Assembly: GCF_000877395.1 (NCBI RefSeq)
Contig: NZ_JYFE01000036.1
Span: forward strand, 1 to 64,000
Reading direction: 5' to 3'
Source of the DNA: Jannaschia aquimarina
GTDB lineage: Bacteria > Pseudomonadota > Alphaproteobacteria > Rhodobacterales > Rhodobacteraceae
Length of the DNA: 64,000 bases
Below the pieces are notes generated by a model. The model had not been told where the DNA came from. It did not search any database and saw only the letters and a list, made by a program, of their open reading frames with translations. Below, piece after piece: positions 47,031 through 56,114 of this stretch; the stretch's first letter is position 1, and every line of letters starts with the position of its first letter. A program made the translations under genes and the position numbers.

Positions 47031-49337
47031 TCACAATACGATCAGACCGTTCTCCACAGCCTGCGCGCCACCGGACGGCAAACCGGCGACGTCGCCTTCC
47101 AGACGTGTCAGCATATCCCATCCGTCGCCCTGGTCGACCTCGAGGAAGGTGCGGGTTCCGGCAGTCGCGATCCGCACTTGGTCGGCCGAGGCCAGATCCA
47201 GCCCGCCCAGGTCGATGACATCGCCGTCCTCCGCGTCCAGATCCTTGATGATGTCATTGCCCGAAAGCTCTCGGAACTCGAAGGTGTCGGCGCCTTCGCC
47301 ACCGATCATCACGTCCTTACCCAGACCCGAGATCAGCCTGTCGTCGCCCGCTTCGCCCTTCATCCGCGCGGTCCCCTCGCCGCCGACGAGGACGTCCTGA
47401 CCCTGCCCGCCATAGAGACGGTCGCGTCCCGCCCCGGCCTCCAGCCGGTCGTCGCCCTCGTTGCCGCGCAACGCGTCGTCGCCTGCGCCGGCCACCAGCA
47501 GGTCGTTGCCAGCCCCACCCACCAGAGTGTCGTCGCCCGCGCCACCCAGCAGGGTCTCTCCTCCGGGGGTGCCGCGCACGACGTCCAGGTCCTCTTCTCC
47601 GGACTCCAGCGGCGGGGGGGTCTCGTTGCCGTCGATAATGTCGGTGACGCTGTGTTCGTGGACGAGGCTTTCGGTCGATCGTGCGGGATCGGCCTCGAGG
47701 ATGCGGACATGGCGCGTCAGGACGTCGCCGTTGTCCGATCCGCCGTCCCGGACCACGAAGTCCAGCTCGTCCCCGGCCTCGACGGTGACATCCCGCAGGG
47801 CGATCACCTTGCGGCCGTCGATCTTCACCGCCTTGATGGTCTCGCCGTTCAGCCGCAGCTCCAGCACCACGCCGTCCGTCGAGGATCGCGCCAGATCGTA
47901 GCTGGCCACGATATCCAGCGCGCCGCTTTCCTCGACCGTGAATCGCTCCACCACGGCGCGTTCGTTGGTCCCGTAATCGTTGAAATCTGCCGGTCGCACG
48001 GTCTTGGCGGTGACGGCGAAAGGCCGGAAATGCGTACCGCCCAGATAGGGGTTCCACAGGTCGGCCATCCGGTCCTGCCCGTCCATCACCTCGAGGTCGA
48101 TAATGCCGGTCTTGCCGCGCGCCGTCTTCTCGGCGTGATAGCTCCAGGACGTGTCCCCATCAGGATCCAGGCTGAAATCATAGAAGCTGTCGGCCAGAAC
48201 GCCTGGACCGTCGCCGGCCGAGATCTCGATCTCCCGACCGGTCACAACGACAACGGAATCGTCGATCCGCTCTGGCCGGGGAATCGGTCGGCCGTCAGCG
48301 GACAGAAAAGCCAGATCGCGCCCTTCGATGGAGATCGCCTGCGCCGACCCCCAGACCATCATCGTGCCGTCCTCGAAGCGATACGCCTCCAGCCCCGCGC
48401 CCAGATCGACCTCGACGGCGCGTCCCGCGCGGTCCAGCAGGTCTGCAACGAAGCGGAACCCCGCGACCATGTCGTTGGCCTCGCTCCGGCTCTGGTAGAG
48501 GCCCATATCCGGGGTGCCGGACCGATCCTCGTCCAGCAGGGCGTACCAGGCCGCCATCTCGAACCCCGCCGCCGACATGACGGCAGCCATCTTGGTCAGG
48601 TAGTCCGCATTCGACAGCGGATCGCCGGCCACGGCCGACTGGCCGAATTCCGTCGCGACCAATGTCGGCCGGATCTCCGCCGGCACCTCGTCCAGCACAG
48701 CATTGAGCCGCTCGAAGGCCTGCGCCGCCTCGGACGGGTCCAGGCCGTAGGGATGGATGTCGAGATGGTCCATATAGGCCATAGCGCCCGCTTCGATGAG
48801 GTGGGAGACATAGCCCGTCGGGGTCGAATGCATCGCGCCCCCGATGATCGCCACGTCAGGGTGATCGTCGGCCAGCCGATCGTGGACCGCCTTCAGGATG
48901 CGGGTCTGGTGTTCGGCGCGGACCGTCAGATCGTTGCTTGCGGCGGGGCCCGAGACGAAGCTGTCGTTCAGGCCGTTGAACTCGTTTCCGATGGCGATCC
49001 GCTGTATGTCCGGAAACCGGTCGAGTGTCGCGGCGACGTAATCGGCGAAGGCCGCGATGCCCTCGGCGCTATGGGCCGTCTTTCCGCCGTCATAGAGCGG
49101 GTTGCGCGCCATGAAGGTCAGCGTCAGGTCGAAACCTGCATCGGCCAGCGTATCGGCATATCCCTCGCGCCAGGCGTCGAAATCGTATTGGCCCGGCGAC
49201 GCTTCTACCCGCGCCCAGCTCAGTCCGTCGCGGACGTTCTGCACGCCCAGATCGTCGATGAGCCGCAGCAGGTCGTCGGCCGTCTTGGCGGAGTAAGCGC
49301 CGCCATGGGAGAAGTGGGTGGCGATGGAGAGTTTCAT
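47031..49337 (-). CDS. RTX glycoside hydrolase (PslG-like domain with calcium-binding repeats)
   Basis: 768 residues. The N-terminal TIM-barrel domain is homologous to the hydrolase at 10523-12229: Glu119 in AIGNEFNGLND and Glu230 in LVATEFGQSA are the candidate catalytic pair (111 residues apart), and the IIGGxxHSxPxGY and DxLxIHPY blocks are shared. A beta-rich middle region follows, then RTX repeats at about 600-700 (GGAGDDTLV, GGAGNDLLV, GGEGADTFEF) and a short C-terminal tail. There is no Sec signal, so type I secretion is inferred. It would cut an extracellular polysaccharide, possibly the EPS made by this locus. The start at 49337 has only a weak ribosome binding site. Confidence 0.85.
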   Translation of the reverse strand: MKLSIATHFSHGGAYSAKTADDLLRLIDDLGVQNVRDGLSWARVEASPGQYDFDAWREGYADTLADAGFDLTLTFMARNPLYDGGKTAHSAEGIAAFADYVAATLDRFPDIQRIAIGNEFNGLNDSFVSGPAASNDLTVRAEHQTRILKAVHDRLADDHPDVAIIGGAMHSTPTGYVSHLIEAGAMAYMDHLDIHPYGLDPSEAAQAFERLNAVLDEVPAEIRPTLVATEFGQSAVAGDPLSNADYLTKMAAVMSAAGFEMAAWYALLDEDRSGTPDMGLYQSRSEANDMVAGFRFVADLLDRAGRAVEVDLGAGLEAYRFEDGTMMVWGSAQAISIEGRDLAFLSADGRPIPRPERIDDSVVVVTGREIEISAGDGPGVLADSFYDFSLDPDGDTSWSYHAEKTARGKTGIIDLEVMDGQDRMADLWNPYLGGTHFRPFAVTAKTVRPADFNDYGTNERAVVERFTVEESGALDIVASYDLARSSTDGVVLELRLNGETIKAVKIDGRKVIALRDVTVEAGDELDFVVRDGGSDNGDVLTRHVRILEADPARSTESLVHEHSVTDIIDGNETPPPLESGEEDLDVVRGTPGGETLLGGAGDDTLVGGAGNDLLVAGAGDDALRGNEGDDRLEAGAGRDRLYGGQGQDVLVGGEGTARMKGEAGDDRLISGLGKDVMIGGEGADTFEFRELSGNDIIKDLDAEDGDVIDLGGLDLASADQVRIATAGTRTFLEVDQGDGWDMLTRLEGDVAGLPSGGAQAVENGLIVL

Positions 49338-49554
49338 GGAACTGCGATCCTCGGTACGGGCAGAGTGTTGACGAACAGTTTCCAGTGCCGTCGCATGGCG
49401 AGGATTGGGCATGGATCCAGCCGCACGGCGTCGGTCGTCGCGGATTTTTCCGATCTGCCGCGCCCGAGGCGTCTCTGGCGCCTGCCCCGCGGCTGACGCA
49501 GATCAGGGTTCGGCCCGTCCACTCCCGTCACCTTCTGCCAAAACGGAGGATCCC

Positions 49555-49869
49555 ATGACCGACATCGCCGCGCGCAAGGACGCGCTTCTCGCCCGCCGGA
49601 CCGAACTCACCGGAGAGATCGCGCGCATCGAGGACCAACTCGACGATCCCGCGCCTCCCGACTGGGAGGATCGCGCCTCCGAGCGCCAGGGGGACGAGGT
49701 TCTCGAGTCGCTGGGAACCCACGACTTGGCGGAAATCCGCGCCATCGACGCCGCGCTCGCCCGGATCGAGGACGGAAGCTACGGCACCTGCGTGGCCTGC
49801 GGCAAAGCCATCAGCCCCGAGCGGCTGGACGCCGTCCCCACTGCGGCGCGCTGCCGGAACTGCGCCTGA
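49555..49869 (+). CDS. DksA/TraR-family C4 zinc-finger protein
   Basis: 104 residues. A coiled-coil N-terminal half (RKDALLARRTELTGEIARIE) is followed by the zinc finger GTCVACGKAISPERL...ARCRNC, with Cys pairs CVAC and CRNC. The coiled-coil tip DEVLESLGTHDLAEIRAIDA is short compared with E. coli DksA, so this is a TraR/YbiI-like member; ppGpp-dependent action on RNA polymerase is possible but unproven. GGAGGATCCC precedes the ATG at 49555. A weak hairpin (GCAAAC-CTT-GTTTGC, 49892-49906) follows the stop. Confidence 0.85.
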   Translation: MTDIAARKDALLARRTELTGEIARIEDQLDDPAPPDWEDRASERQGDEVLESLGTHDLAEIRAIDAALARIEDGSYGTCVACGKAISPERLDAVPTAARCRNCA

Positions 49870-49891
49870 CGGAGAGCGGGGCGACATTTTC

Positions 49892-49959
49892 GCAAACCTT
49901 GTTTGCACGTTTTGGTCTGCAAAGGGGGTGCGCAGGGGGTGCACGGGGGGTGCACCCCT
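49892..49959 (+). repeat. Small hairpins and triple GGGGGTGC repeat before the M3 peptidase gene
   Basis: The 138-bp gap contains GCAAAC-CTT-GTTTGC, a looser dyad TTTGCA...TGCAAA, and three copies of GGGGGTGC, the last extending to the palindrome GGGTGCACCC. The first hairpin followed by ACGTTTT may terminate the upstream gene. The G-rich repeats could affect translation of the peptidase; no known element matches. Confidence 0.45.
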
Positions 49960-50007
49960 GTCAGACGCCGATCCGATGTCCTAACTAGCTCCGAAAGGAG
50001 CTTGCCC

Positions 50008-52023
50008 ATGCCGAACCCTCTCCTCGCCGATTGGACCGCCGAATTCGCCATTCCGCCCTTCGACCGGATCGAGGACGAGCACTTCGCGCCCGCGCTCGAA
50101 GCGGGCATGGAAGAGGGCCGCACGGCAATCGGGAAGATCGCCGAAAATCCGGAAAGTCCGAGTTTCGCCAACACGATAGAGGCGCTGGAACTTGCGGACC
50201 GCACGCTCGACCGCGTGGCGGGGGTGTTCTACAACCTCGCCGGGGCCGACGCGACGCCCGCCCGCGAGGCGCTGATGCGGGACATGGCCCCCAAGCTGTC
50301 GGCCTACGGCTCCGAGATCACGATGAACGCGGCTCTCTTCGCCCGGATCGAAGAGCTGTGGCAGACCAGGGAAGCCCTTGATCTATCGGAAGAACAGGCC
50401 CGCGTCCTCTACCTGACCCGCCGCTCGTTCGTCCGCTCCGGGGCCGCGCTGAAGGGGGCCGAAGCTGACCGGCTGAAGGAAATCAAGTCCCGGCTGGCCA
50501 CGTTGGGCACTGCCTTCACCCAGAACCTCCTCGCCGACGAGCGCGAATGGTACATGGATCTGACCGAAGAACAGGTCGCGCAACTTCCTGATATCGTAGC
50601 GGACTCGCTGCGCGCTGCCGGGGCCGAACGCGACCGTCCAGGGGCCGTCGTCACGCTCAACCGCTCCCACATCACGCCCTTCCTCGCCAACCATCCCGAC
50701 CGCGACCTGCGTCGGCGTGCCTTCGAGGCCTGGATCAGTCGGGGTGCCAATGGCGGCGAGACCGACAACCGCGAAATCGCCAGTGAAATCCTCAAGCTGC
50801 GCGAAGAGCGGGCCAAGCTTCTAAGCCACGACACCTTTGCTGACTACAAGCTCGAGACCGAGATGGCGGGCACCCCCGATGCCGTCCGCGACCTGCTCAT
50901 GCAGGTCTGGCAACCCGCTCGCTCGGCTGCCCTCGCCGATCAGGAAGCCCTGGCCCAGATGGCCCGCGAGGACGGTCTCGTCGGCCCGCTGGAGCCTTGG
51001 GACTGGCGCTACTATTCCGAACGCCGCCGGCGCGAGTTGCACGATCTGGACGAGGGCGAGGTGAAGCCCTTCTTCCGTCTGGACCAGATGATCGAGGCCA
51101 GCTTCGCATGTGCCAACCGCCTGTTCGGGCTGGAATTCTCACCCATTGATCCGCCGATGTATCATGAGGATGTCCGCGCATGGGAGGTGACGCGGAACGG
51201 GGATCACGTCGCCGTCTTCCTGGGCGACTATTTCGCCCGTCCTTCCAAGCGATCGGGCGCGTGGTGCAGCGCCATGCGCTCTCAGCAGAAGCTGGCAGGC
51301 GACATCCGCCCCATTGTCGTCAACGTGTGCAACTTCGCCAAGGGTGATCCGGCGCTCTTGTCATATGACGACGCGCGCACGCTCTTTCACGAATTTGGGC
51401 ATGCCCTGCACCAGATGCTGTCGGACGTGACCTATCCGTCGATCAGTGGCACCTCCGTCGCCCGCGACTTCGTGGAACTGCCAAGCCAGCTCTATGAACA
51501 CTGGCTCGAGGTGCCCGAGGTCCTTTCGGAATTCGCGACCGATATCGACGGCAATCCGATCCCGGACGCTTTGCGCGACAAGGTGCTTGCGGCGGCGACC
51601 TACGACATGGGTTTCCAGACCGTGGAATATCTCGCCTCTGCTCTGGTCGATCTGGCCTTCCATGACGGCCCTGCGCCCGCCGACCCGATGCAGAAGCAGG
51701 CGGAGGTGCTGGAGCGGATCGAGATGCCGCGCGCTATCGTGATGCGCCACGCGACGCCGCATTTTGCCCATGTCTTCGCAGGCGATGGCTATTCGTCAGG
51801 CTATTACAGCTACATGTGGTCCGAAGTGATGGATGCCGACGCCTTTGCCGCCTTCGAGGAGGCGGGGGACGCCTTCGATCCAGATATCGCCAAGCGGCTC
51901 GAAGCCGATATCCTGTCGCGCGGCGGGTCCGTGGACGCGGCCGAGCTGTACACCCGGTTCCGCGGCCGCTTGCCAGGGGTCGAGGCGCTGCTCAGGGGGC
52001 GGGGGCTGGATCGAGCCGCCTGA
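50008..52023 (+). CDS. M3-family zinc oligopeptidase (Dcp/oligopeptidase A-like)
   Basis: 671 residues, the usual family length. The zinc site DARTLFHEFGHALHQMLSD has HExxH, followed by the downstream Glu helix (FVELPSQLYEHWLE). The C-terminal FAGDGYSSGYYSYMWSEVMDAD is the substrate-binding Tyr loop of the M3 family. The N-terminal helical region SPSFANTIEALELADRTLDRV is also typical. There is no signal peptide, so it is cytosolic; it degrades short peptides, possibly including those taken up by the Opp system. AAAGGAG precedes the ATG at 50008; the longer frame from 49903 lies in the repeat region. Confidence 0.92.
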   Translation: MPNPLLADWTAEFAIPPFDRIEDEHFAPALEAGMEEGRTAIGKIAENPESPSFANTIEALELADRTLDRVAGVFYNLAGADATPAREALMRDMAPKLSAYGSEITMNAALFARIEELWQTREALDLSEEQARVLYLTRRSFVRSGAALKGAEADRLKEIKSRLATLGTAFTQNLLADEREWYMDLTEEQVAQLPDIVADSLRAAGAERDRPGAVVTLNRSHITPFLANHPDRDLRRRAFEAWISRGANGGETDNREIASEILKLREERAKLLSHDTFADYKLETEMAGTPDAVRDLLMQVWQPARSAALADQEALAQMAREDGLVGPLEPWDWRYYSERRRRELHDLDEGEVKPFFRLDQMIEASFACANRLFGLEFSPIDPPMYHEDVRAWEVTRNGDHVAVFLGDYFARPSKRSGAWCSAMRSQQKLAGDIRPIVVNVCNFAKGDPALLSYDDARTLFHEFGHALHQMLSDVTYPSISGTSVARDFVELPSQLYEHWLEVPEVLSEFATDIDGNPIPDALRDKVLAAATYDMGFQTVEYLASALVDLAFHDGPAPADPMQKQAEVLERIEMPRAIVMRHATPHFAHVFAGDGYSSGYYSYMWSEVMDADAFAAFEEAGDAFDPDIAKRLEADILSRGGSVDAAELYTRFRGRLPGVEALLRGRGLDRAA

Positions 52024-52379
52024 CACGGCCGCCTGACCAGAGGTTTTGAACGTGATGGAGGCCGGGCGGACGATGCGTCCGGCGTTCCCCGTCGGCCTGA
52101 ATCGGATTGGACCCGAGGCGCCATAAATGCAGGCCGCTTCGCCCCGTGAAGCCATGGGCCACCGTCGCCGTAAGTATTTGACCGAGTGATAAAAAACCTA
52201 AGGATGAGAATATTACGTAAATAAATCAGAAATTTATTCGGTCCCATTTTGTCAATATCTGGTGATCAGTCAGGTTGCACACGCGTGATCCTCCGCCGAG
52301 AGCGACCGATTGCGCCATCCGAGCGCCGCAATGTCAGGGCATTCAGGTGTCGGGAATCGGGTACATTTGGAGCATCCTA
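52024..52379. promoter_or_regulatory. AT-rich intergenic region upstream of the 53-residue membrane peptide
   Basis: These 356 bp carry no recognisable gene. Bases about 52175-52260 are strikingly rich in A and T for this genome (TAAAAAACCTAAGGATGAGA, AATATTACGTAAATAAATC), which suggests a promoter or a recently acquired segment. The downstream part, up to the small ORF at 52380, is of normal composition. No terminator with a T-run was found after the peptidase. Confidence 0.45.
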
Positions 52380-52541
52380 ATGACTTATCGCAGTAATTCG
52401 ACGAATCTCCGTCGGGAGAAGCCGGCTGGTTTCCAGACCGCGTTTGGAAAGTTGACAGCTACTCTTGCCGAGCCCGGAATGGCAGTGCCCGCCGTGGCCG
52501 CGACCGCCATGCTCGGCCTGGGGATCTTCCTCTTCGTCTAA
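52380..52541 (+). CDS. Small membrane peptide, hypothetical
   Basis: 53 residues, not recognised. The first 32 residues are basic/polar (MTYRSNSTNLRREKPAGFQT) and the last 20 form one hydrophobic segment (MAVPAVAATAMLGLGIFLFV) ending at the stop, so a tail-anchored or single-span peptide is likely. The ribosome binding site is poor. The composition fits a real small protein: a clean membrane segment, an AT-rich upstream region and a strong terminator 55 bp downstream. Confidence 0.5.
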   Translation: MTYRSNSTNLRREKPAGFQTAFGKLTATLAEPGMAVPAVAATAMLGLGIFLFV

Positions 52542-52595
52542 ATGTTCCGTCCCGCTCAAGTGTGGGGGCGGCTTGGTTCAGGTAACGAGTAAAAG

Positions 52596-52635
52596 ACGCC
52601 CGGCACCGCATTACGGTGCCGGGCGTTCTTCGTTT
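52596..52635. terminator. Bidirectional terminator between the small peptide and leuC
   Basis: A perfect 13-bp stem, ACGCCCGGCACCG / CGGTGCCGGGCGT, has a 5-base loop. On the plus strand TCTTCGTTT follows; on the minus strand CTTTTACTCG follows. It can serve both the small gene (plus) and leuC (minus). Confidence 0.85.
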
Positions 52636-52664
52636 CCGGGCGCGGCGGCGCGAGCGGCTGCTCT

Positions 52665-54071
52665 CTACATCAGGTCGCGGACATCGGTCAGCTTGCCGGT
52701 CACCGCAGCGGCGGCAGCCATCGCAGGCGACATCAGATGCGTGCGTCCTCCGCGACCCTGGCGCCCTTCGAAGTTGCGGTTCGACGTGGCGGCGCAGCGC
52801 TCGCCGGGGGAAAGCTGGTCGGGGTTCATCGCGAGGCACATCGAACAACCGGCGAGCCGCCATTCGAACCCGGCTTCCTTGAACACGTCGGCCAGCCCTT
52901 CTTCTTCGGCCTGGGCGCGCACGAGGCCGGAGCCGGGCACAACCATCGCCCGCATCCCGTCCTTGATTTTCTTGCCCTTCAGGATGGCCGCGGCGGCGCG
53001 CAGATCCTCGATGCGGCCGTTCGTGCAGGAGCCGATGAAGACCGTGTCGATCTCCACTTCGTTCAGAGGCGTTCCCGGTGTCAGGCCCATATAGTCGAGC
53101 GACCGTTTCGCAGCGTCGACCTTGCCCCCCTCGAAATCGGTCGGCGCGGGGACGGAGGCGGTGATCGGCAGCACATCCTCTGGCGAAGTGCCCCAGGTCA
53201 CGACCGGTGCGATGTCTTCGCCCGCGATGGTGACGACCTTGTCCCAATGCGCGTCGTCGTCGGATTTCAGCGTCTTCCACCATGCCAGAGCGGCCTCCCA
53301 CTGGGCGCCCTTGGGGGCGTGGGGGCGGCCCCTGACGTAGTCGAACGTCTTCTCGTCGGGCGCGATCAGCCCGGCGCGGGCGCCGCCCTCGATGGCCATG
53401 TTGCAGACCGTCATCCGGCCTTCCATCGACAGGTCGCGGATCGCTTCGCCGCAATATTCGATGACGTAGCCGGTGCCTCCGGCGGTGCCGGTCTTGCCGA
53501 TCACCGACAGGGTGATGTCCTTGGCGGTGACCCCGGGGCGCAGCTTGCCCGTGATCTCGACCTTCATGTTCTTGGACTTCTTCTGGATCAGCGTCTGCGT
53601 GGCGAGCACATGCTCCACCTCGCTCGTGCCGATCCCGTGGGCGAGCGCGCCGAACGCGCCATGGGTCGCGGTGTGGCTGTCGCCGCAGACGACGGTCATG
53701 CCGGGCAGCGTCCAGCCCTGTTCGGGCCCGACGATGTGAACGATGCCCTGCCGGATATCGCTGACCGGGTAGTAGTGGATCCCGAAGTCGCGTGCGTTCT
53801 TGTCGAGGGCCGCGACCTGGATGCGGCTATCCTCGGTCATCTGGTCGGGATTCTCACGCCCAAGGGTGGTGGGCACGTTGTGATCGGGCACGGCGATGGT
53901 CTTGTCGGGCGCGTGAACCTTGCGGCCCGCCATGCGCAGGCCCTCGAAAGCCTGGGGACTGGTCACCTCGTGCACGAGATGGCGGTCGATATAGAGGAGA
54001 GAGGTGCCGTCCTCGGCCTCGTGGGCGAGATGGGCGTCCCAGATCTTGTCGTAGAGCGTCTTGCCGGCCAT
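52665..54071 (-). CDS. leuC: 3-isopropylmalate dehydratase large subunit
   Basis: 468 residues, normal for LeuC. It begins [20 protein letters not shown]. The iron-sulfur ligands are in [18 protein letters not shown] and [13 protein letters not shown]. Other family blocks are [20 protein letters not shown] and [17 protein letters not shown]. It isomerises 2-isopropylmalate to 3-isopropylmalate in leucine synthesis, with LeuD. leuD is not adjacent: a terminator and an opposite-strand gene follow. The region 54072-54393 upstream shows no leader peptide with Leu codons. Confidence 0.95.
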   Translation of the reverse strand: MAGKTLYDKIWDAHLAHEAEDGTSLLYIDRHLVHEVTSPQAFEGLRMAGRKVHAPDKTIAVPDHNVPTTLGRENPDQMTEDSRIQVAALDKNARDFGIHYYPVSDIRQGIVHIVGPEQGWTLPGMTVVCGDSHTATHGAFGALAHGIGTSEVEHVLATQTLIQKKSKNMKVEITGKLRPGVTAKDITLSVIGKTGTAGGTGYVIEYCGEAIRDLSMEGRMTVCNMAIEGGARAGLIAPDEKTFDYVRGRPHAPKGAQWEAALAWWKTLKSDDDAHWDKVVTIAGEDIAPVVTWGTSPEDVLPITASVPAPTDFEGGKVDAAKRSLDYMGLTPGTPLNEVEIDTVFIGSCTNGRIEDLRAAAAILKGKKIKDGMRAMVVPGSGLVRAQAEEEGLADVFKEAGFEWRLAGCSMCLAMNPDQLSPGERCAATSNRNFEGRQGRGGRTHLMSPAMAAAAAVTGKLTDVRDLM

Positions 54072-54393
54072 GGGCTCGGTCCTTCGGTCGGGAATGTCTG
54101 GTCGTTCGAAGTGCGGGCAATGCCCGGAGGGCGCGGATCAGCCGCGTGCTGTCACACTCCGGGCCCGGCCGAAGAACCGCCAGGGCAGGAAGTCGTGATC
54201 GCAGAGGTCATGCACCCGTTTCATCGCCGTCTGGATACCGCGCCCTCTCAGCCGAGGCAACGCCGCGCACGCATACCCGGACGGACCTCGCGTTCCTTGT
54301 CCGAAGGGCGATCGGCGCCCCGTGGCAGGAGAGCGCAGGCCCGCCGGCCGAGAGACGGATTGCCCGCTGCAGAGGCGCGCCGCATAACAGGGC
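54072..54393. other. Intergenic region between leuC and the MscS gene
   Basis: This 322-bp divergent gap is GC-rich like the genes. I see no convincing gene, terminator or repeat in it. A 28-codon minus-strand frame at 54138-54224 lacks a ribosome binding site. It must contain the promoters for leuC and the channel gene. Confidence 0.5.
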
Positions 54394-55731
54394 ATGGACG
54401 AGACCCTCCAGGAAGCCATACCGCCTTCGCTTCGCGATGAATTGCTCGCGCTCTGGTCGCAATTGAGCACGTTCGGAACGGATCTGCTGCAGCCGGGCTG
54501 GAAGCTCTGGCAGGTTCTGATCGTGCTCGCCCTCATCGCGGCGGCGTTCCTTATGAAGAAGTGGGCCGCAGATCGCATGACGGCCTGGATGCGGACCTTG
54601 CACGACCGCCCCAAATGGCAGCTTCGCGCGCTGGTGATCTTCCGGAACCGGCTGGGCCTGATGATCTTCGCCGTTCTCGCCTGGGCTGTCTATCTGACGA
54701 TGCAGCAGATCACCTGGCCGTCGCGATCCTACCTCATCGGTCTGGCGGCGACGATCGGCACCGCCTGGGTGGCGGTCAGCTACGTGGCACGGATCGTCCG
54801 GAACCCGTTCCTGAGGACGATCGTGACCTGGGGCCTGTGGATCTGGGTGACGCTGTTTTATCTCGGCATCCTGGACGAGACGCAGACGGCTCTGGACTCG
54901 ATCGCCTTCGAGGTGGGCGACATTCGGATTTCGGTGCTGGGCCTTCTCACGGCGCTGGTCCTGATCGGTCTGCTCTTCACCGTCGCGCGCTTCGTCTCGA
55001 CCACGACAGCGGCGCGGGTGCAGCGCAACGAGGATCTCAGCCCGTCCATGCGGGTGCTGGTCGTCAAGATCGTCCAGATCATTCTGTATGCGGGCGCCTT
55101 TTTTCTTGGCCTGAAGGCGGTCGGGGTCGATCTGACCGGCCTCGCCGTCCTGTCCGGTGCCATCGGTGTCGGGCTGGGCTTCGGTCTGCAGAAGGTCATC
55201 TCGAACCTCGTCTCGGGCGTGATCATCCTTCTCGACAAGTCGATCAAGCCCGGCGACGTGATCTCGATCGGAGAGACCTTCGGATGGGTCACGACCCTGA
55301 CGGCGCGCTACGTGTCGATCACGACGCGGGACGGCAAGGAATATCTGATCCCGAACGAGGATCTGATCACGGGACAGGTGGTCAACTGGTCCCACTCGAA
55401 CGATTTCGTCCGCCTGGATATCTTCTTCGGGACGGCCTACGGCGACGACCCCCACGCGGTCCGGCGCATCGCGGTCGAGGCCGCGAAGTCGGTCGAGCGG
55501 GTCCTGTCGGTGCGTGCGCCGGTCTGCCACATCGTCGGGTTCGGCGATTCTTCCGTGGACTACATCCTGCGCTTCTGGATCGCGGATCCGACGGGCGGGC
55601 TGACGAACATCCGGGGCAATGTCTATCTGGCGCTCTGGGATGCGTTTCAGGAGAACGGCATCTCGATTCCGTTCCCGCAGCGCGAGGTGAAGGTTCTGGA
55701 CAGCGTGAACGTGAAAGGACCGGCGGATTAG
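54394..55731 (+). CDS. Mechanosensitive ion channel, MscS family
   Basis: 445 residues. About five helices precede the pore-lining MscS helix: DLTGLAVLSGAIGVGLGFGL followed by QKVISNLVSGVIILLDKSIK. The beta domain GDVISIGETFGWVTTLTARY and the C-terminal alpha/beta domain (YLIPNEDLITGQVVNWSHSN) follow. The extra N-terminal helices make it longer than E. coli MscS (286). It should release solutes on osmotic downshock. The final stop is at 55729-55731 and the truncated receptor-like ORF follows 35 bp later. Confidence 0.9.
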   Translation: MDETLQEAIPPSLRDELLALWSQLSTFGTDLLQPGWKLWQVLIVLALIAAAFLMKKWAADRMTAWMRTLHDRPKWQLRALVIFRNRLGLMIFAVLAWAVYLTMQQITWPSRSYLIGLAATIGTAWVAVSYVARIVRNPFLRTIVTWGLWIWVTLFYLGILDETQTALDSIAFEVGDIRISVLGLLTALVLIGLLFTVARFVSTTTAARVQRNEDLSPSMRVLVVKIVQIILYAGAFFLGLKAVGVDLTGLAVLSGAIGVGLGFGLQKVISNLVSGVIILLDKSIKPGDVISIGETFGWVTTLTARYVSITTRDGKEYLIPNEDLITGQVVNWSHSNDFVRLDIFFGTAYGDDPHAVRRIAVEAAKSVERVLSVRAPVCHIVGFGDSSVDYILRFWIADPTGGLTNIRGNVYLALWDAFQENGISIPFPQREVKVLDSVNVKGPAD

Positions 55732-55766
55732 CGCGATGTTAAGCCCGTCTGCCTAGGGCGGATGGG

Positions 55767-56003
55767 ATGAATGCCTACATCCCGAGTTTCGAGATCGAGT
55801 TGCCGGCGGGCCTTTTTCAGTCGGCCGACGATCAGGCCGCGATGCGTGCTGCGCTTCAACTCCCGAACATGGCGCGGGCGCAGGGCCTGCGCATGGTTCT
55901 CTTCATGGCGACCTCGATGCTGACGCGCGATCCCGATCTGCCGGCATCTGGTCGATTGAACCGCGCCCCGAAACGGGTCGGACCCCACCACGCAGCTTCC
56001 TGA
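55767..56003 (+). pseudogene. Truncated duplicate of the downstream chemoreceptor-like gene
   Basis: 78 codons. Residues about 5-58 (PSFEIELPAGLFQSADDQAA through MATSMLTRDPDLPAS) align with the N-terminus of the protein at 56115 (PRFEVDLDPDLRPDVDLGVA through LASMMLARDPALAAA). Similarity stops abruptly and the last 20 residues are unrelated. It probably arose by tandem duplication followed by loss of the receptor part. GGGCGGATGGG precedes the ATG, so the fragment may still be translated. Confidence 0.6.
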
Positions 56004-56114
56004 CGTCGCCGTGGGAAATGGAAGGCTCCGGTGCATCCCACGCCTCGGCGACCGTGCCGAAAGGTGTCCCCGACCTTAGGCTTCCGTTTATCCTCCGCTG
56101 CTACGGCTGCTTCC

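Noticed and set aside
54138-54224. A 28-codon minus-strand ORF upstream of leuC, considered as a leader peptide
   Set aside because: It has no run of Leu codons, no ribosome binding site and no attenuator hairpin.
54208-55530. A 440-codon minus-strand frame across the MscS gene
   Set aside because: It is Asp/Arg/Gln-rich antisense noise; the plus strand has the full MscS signature.
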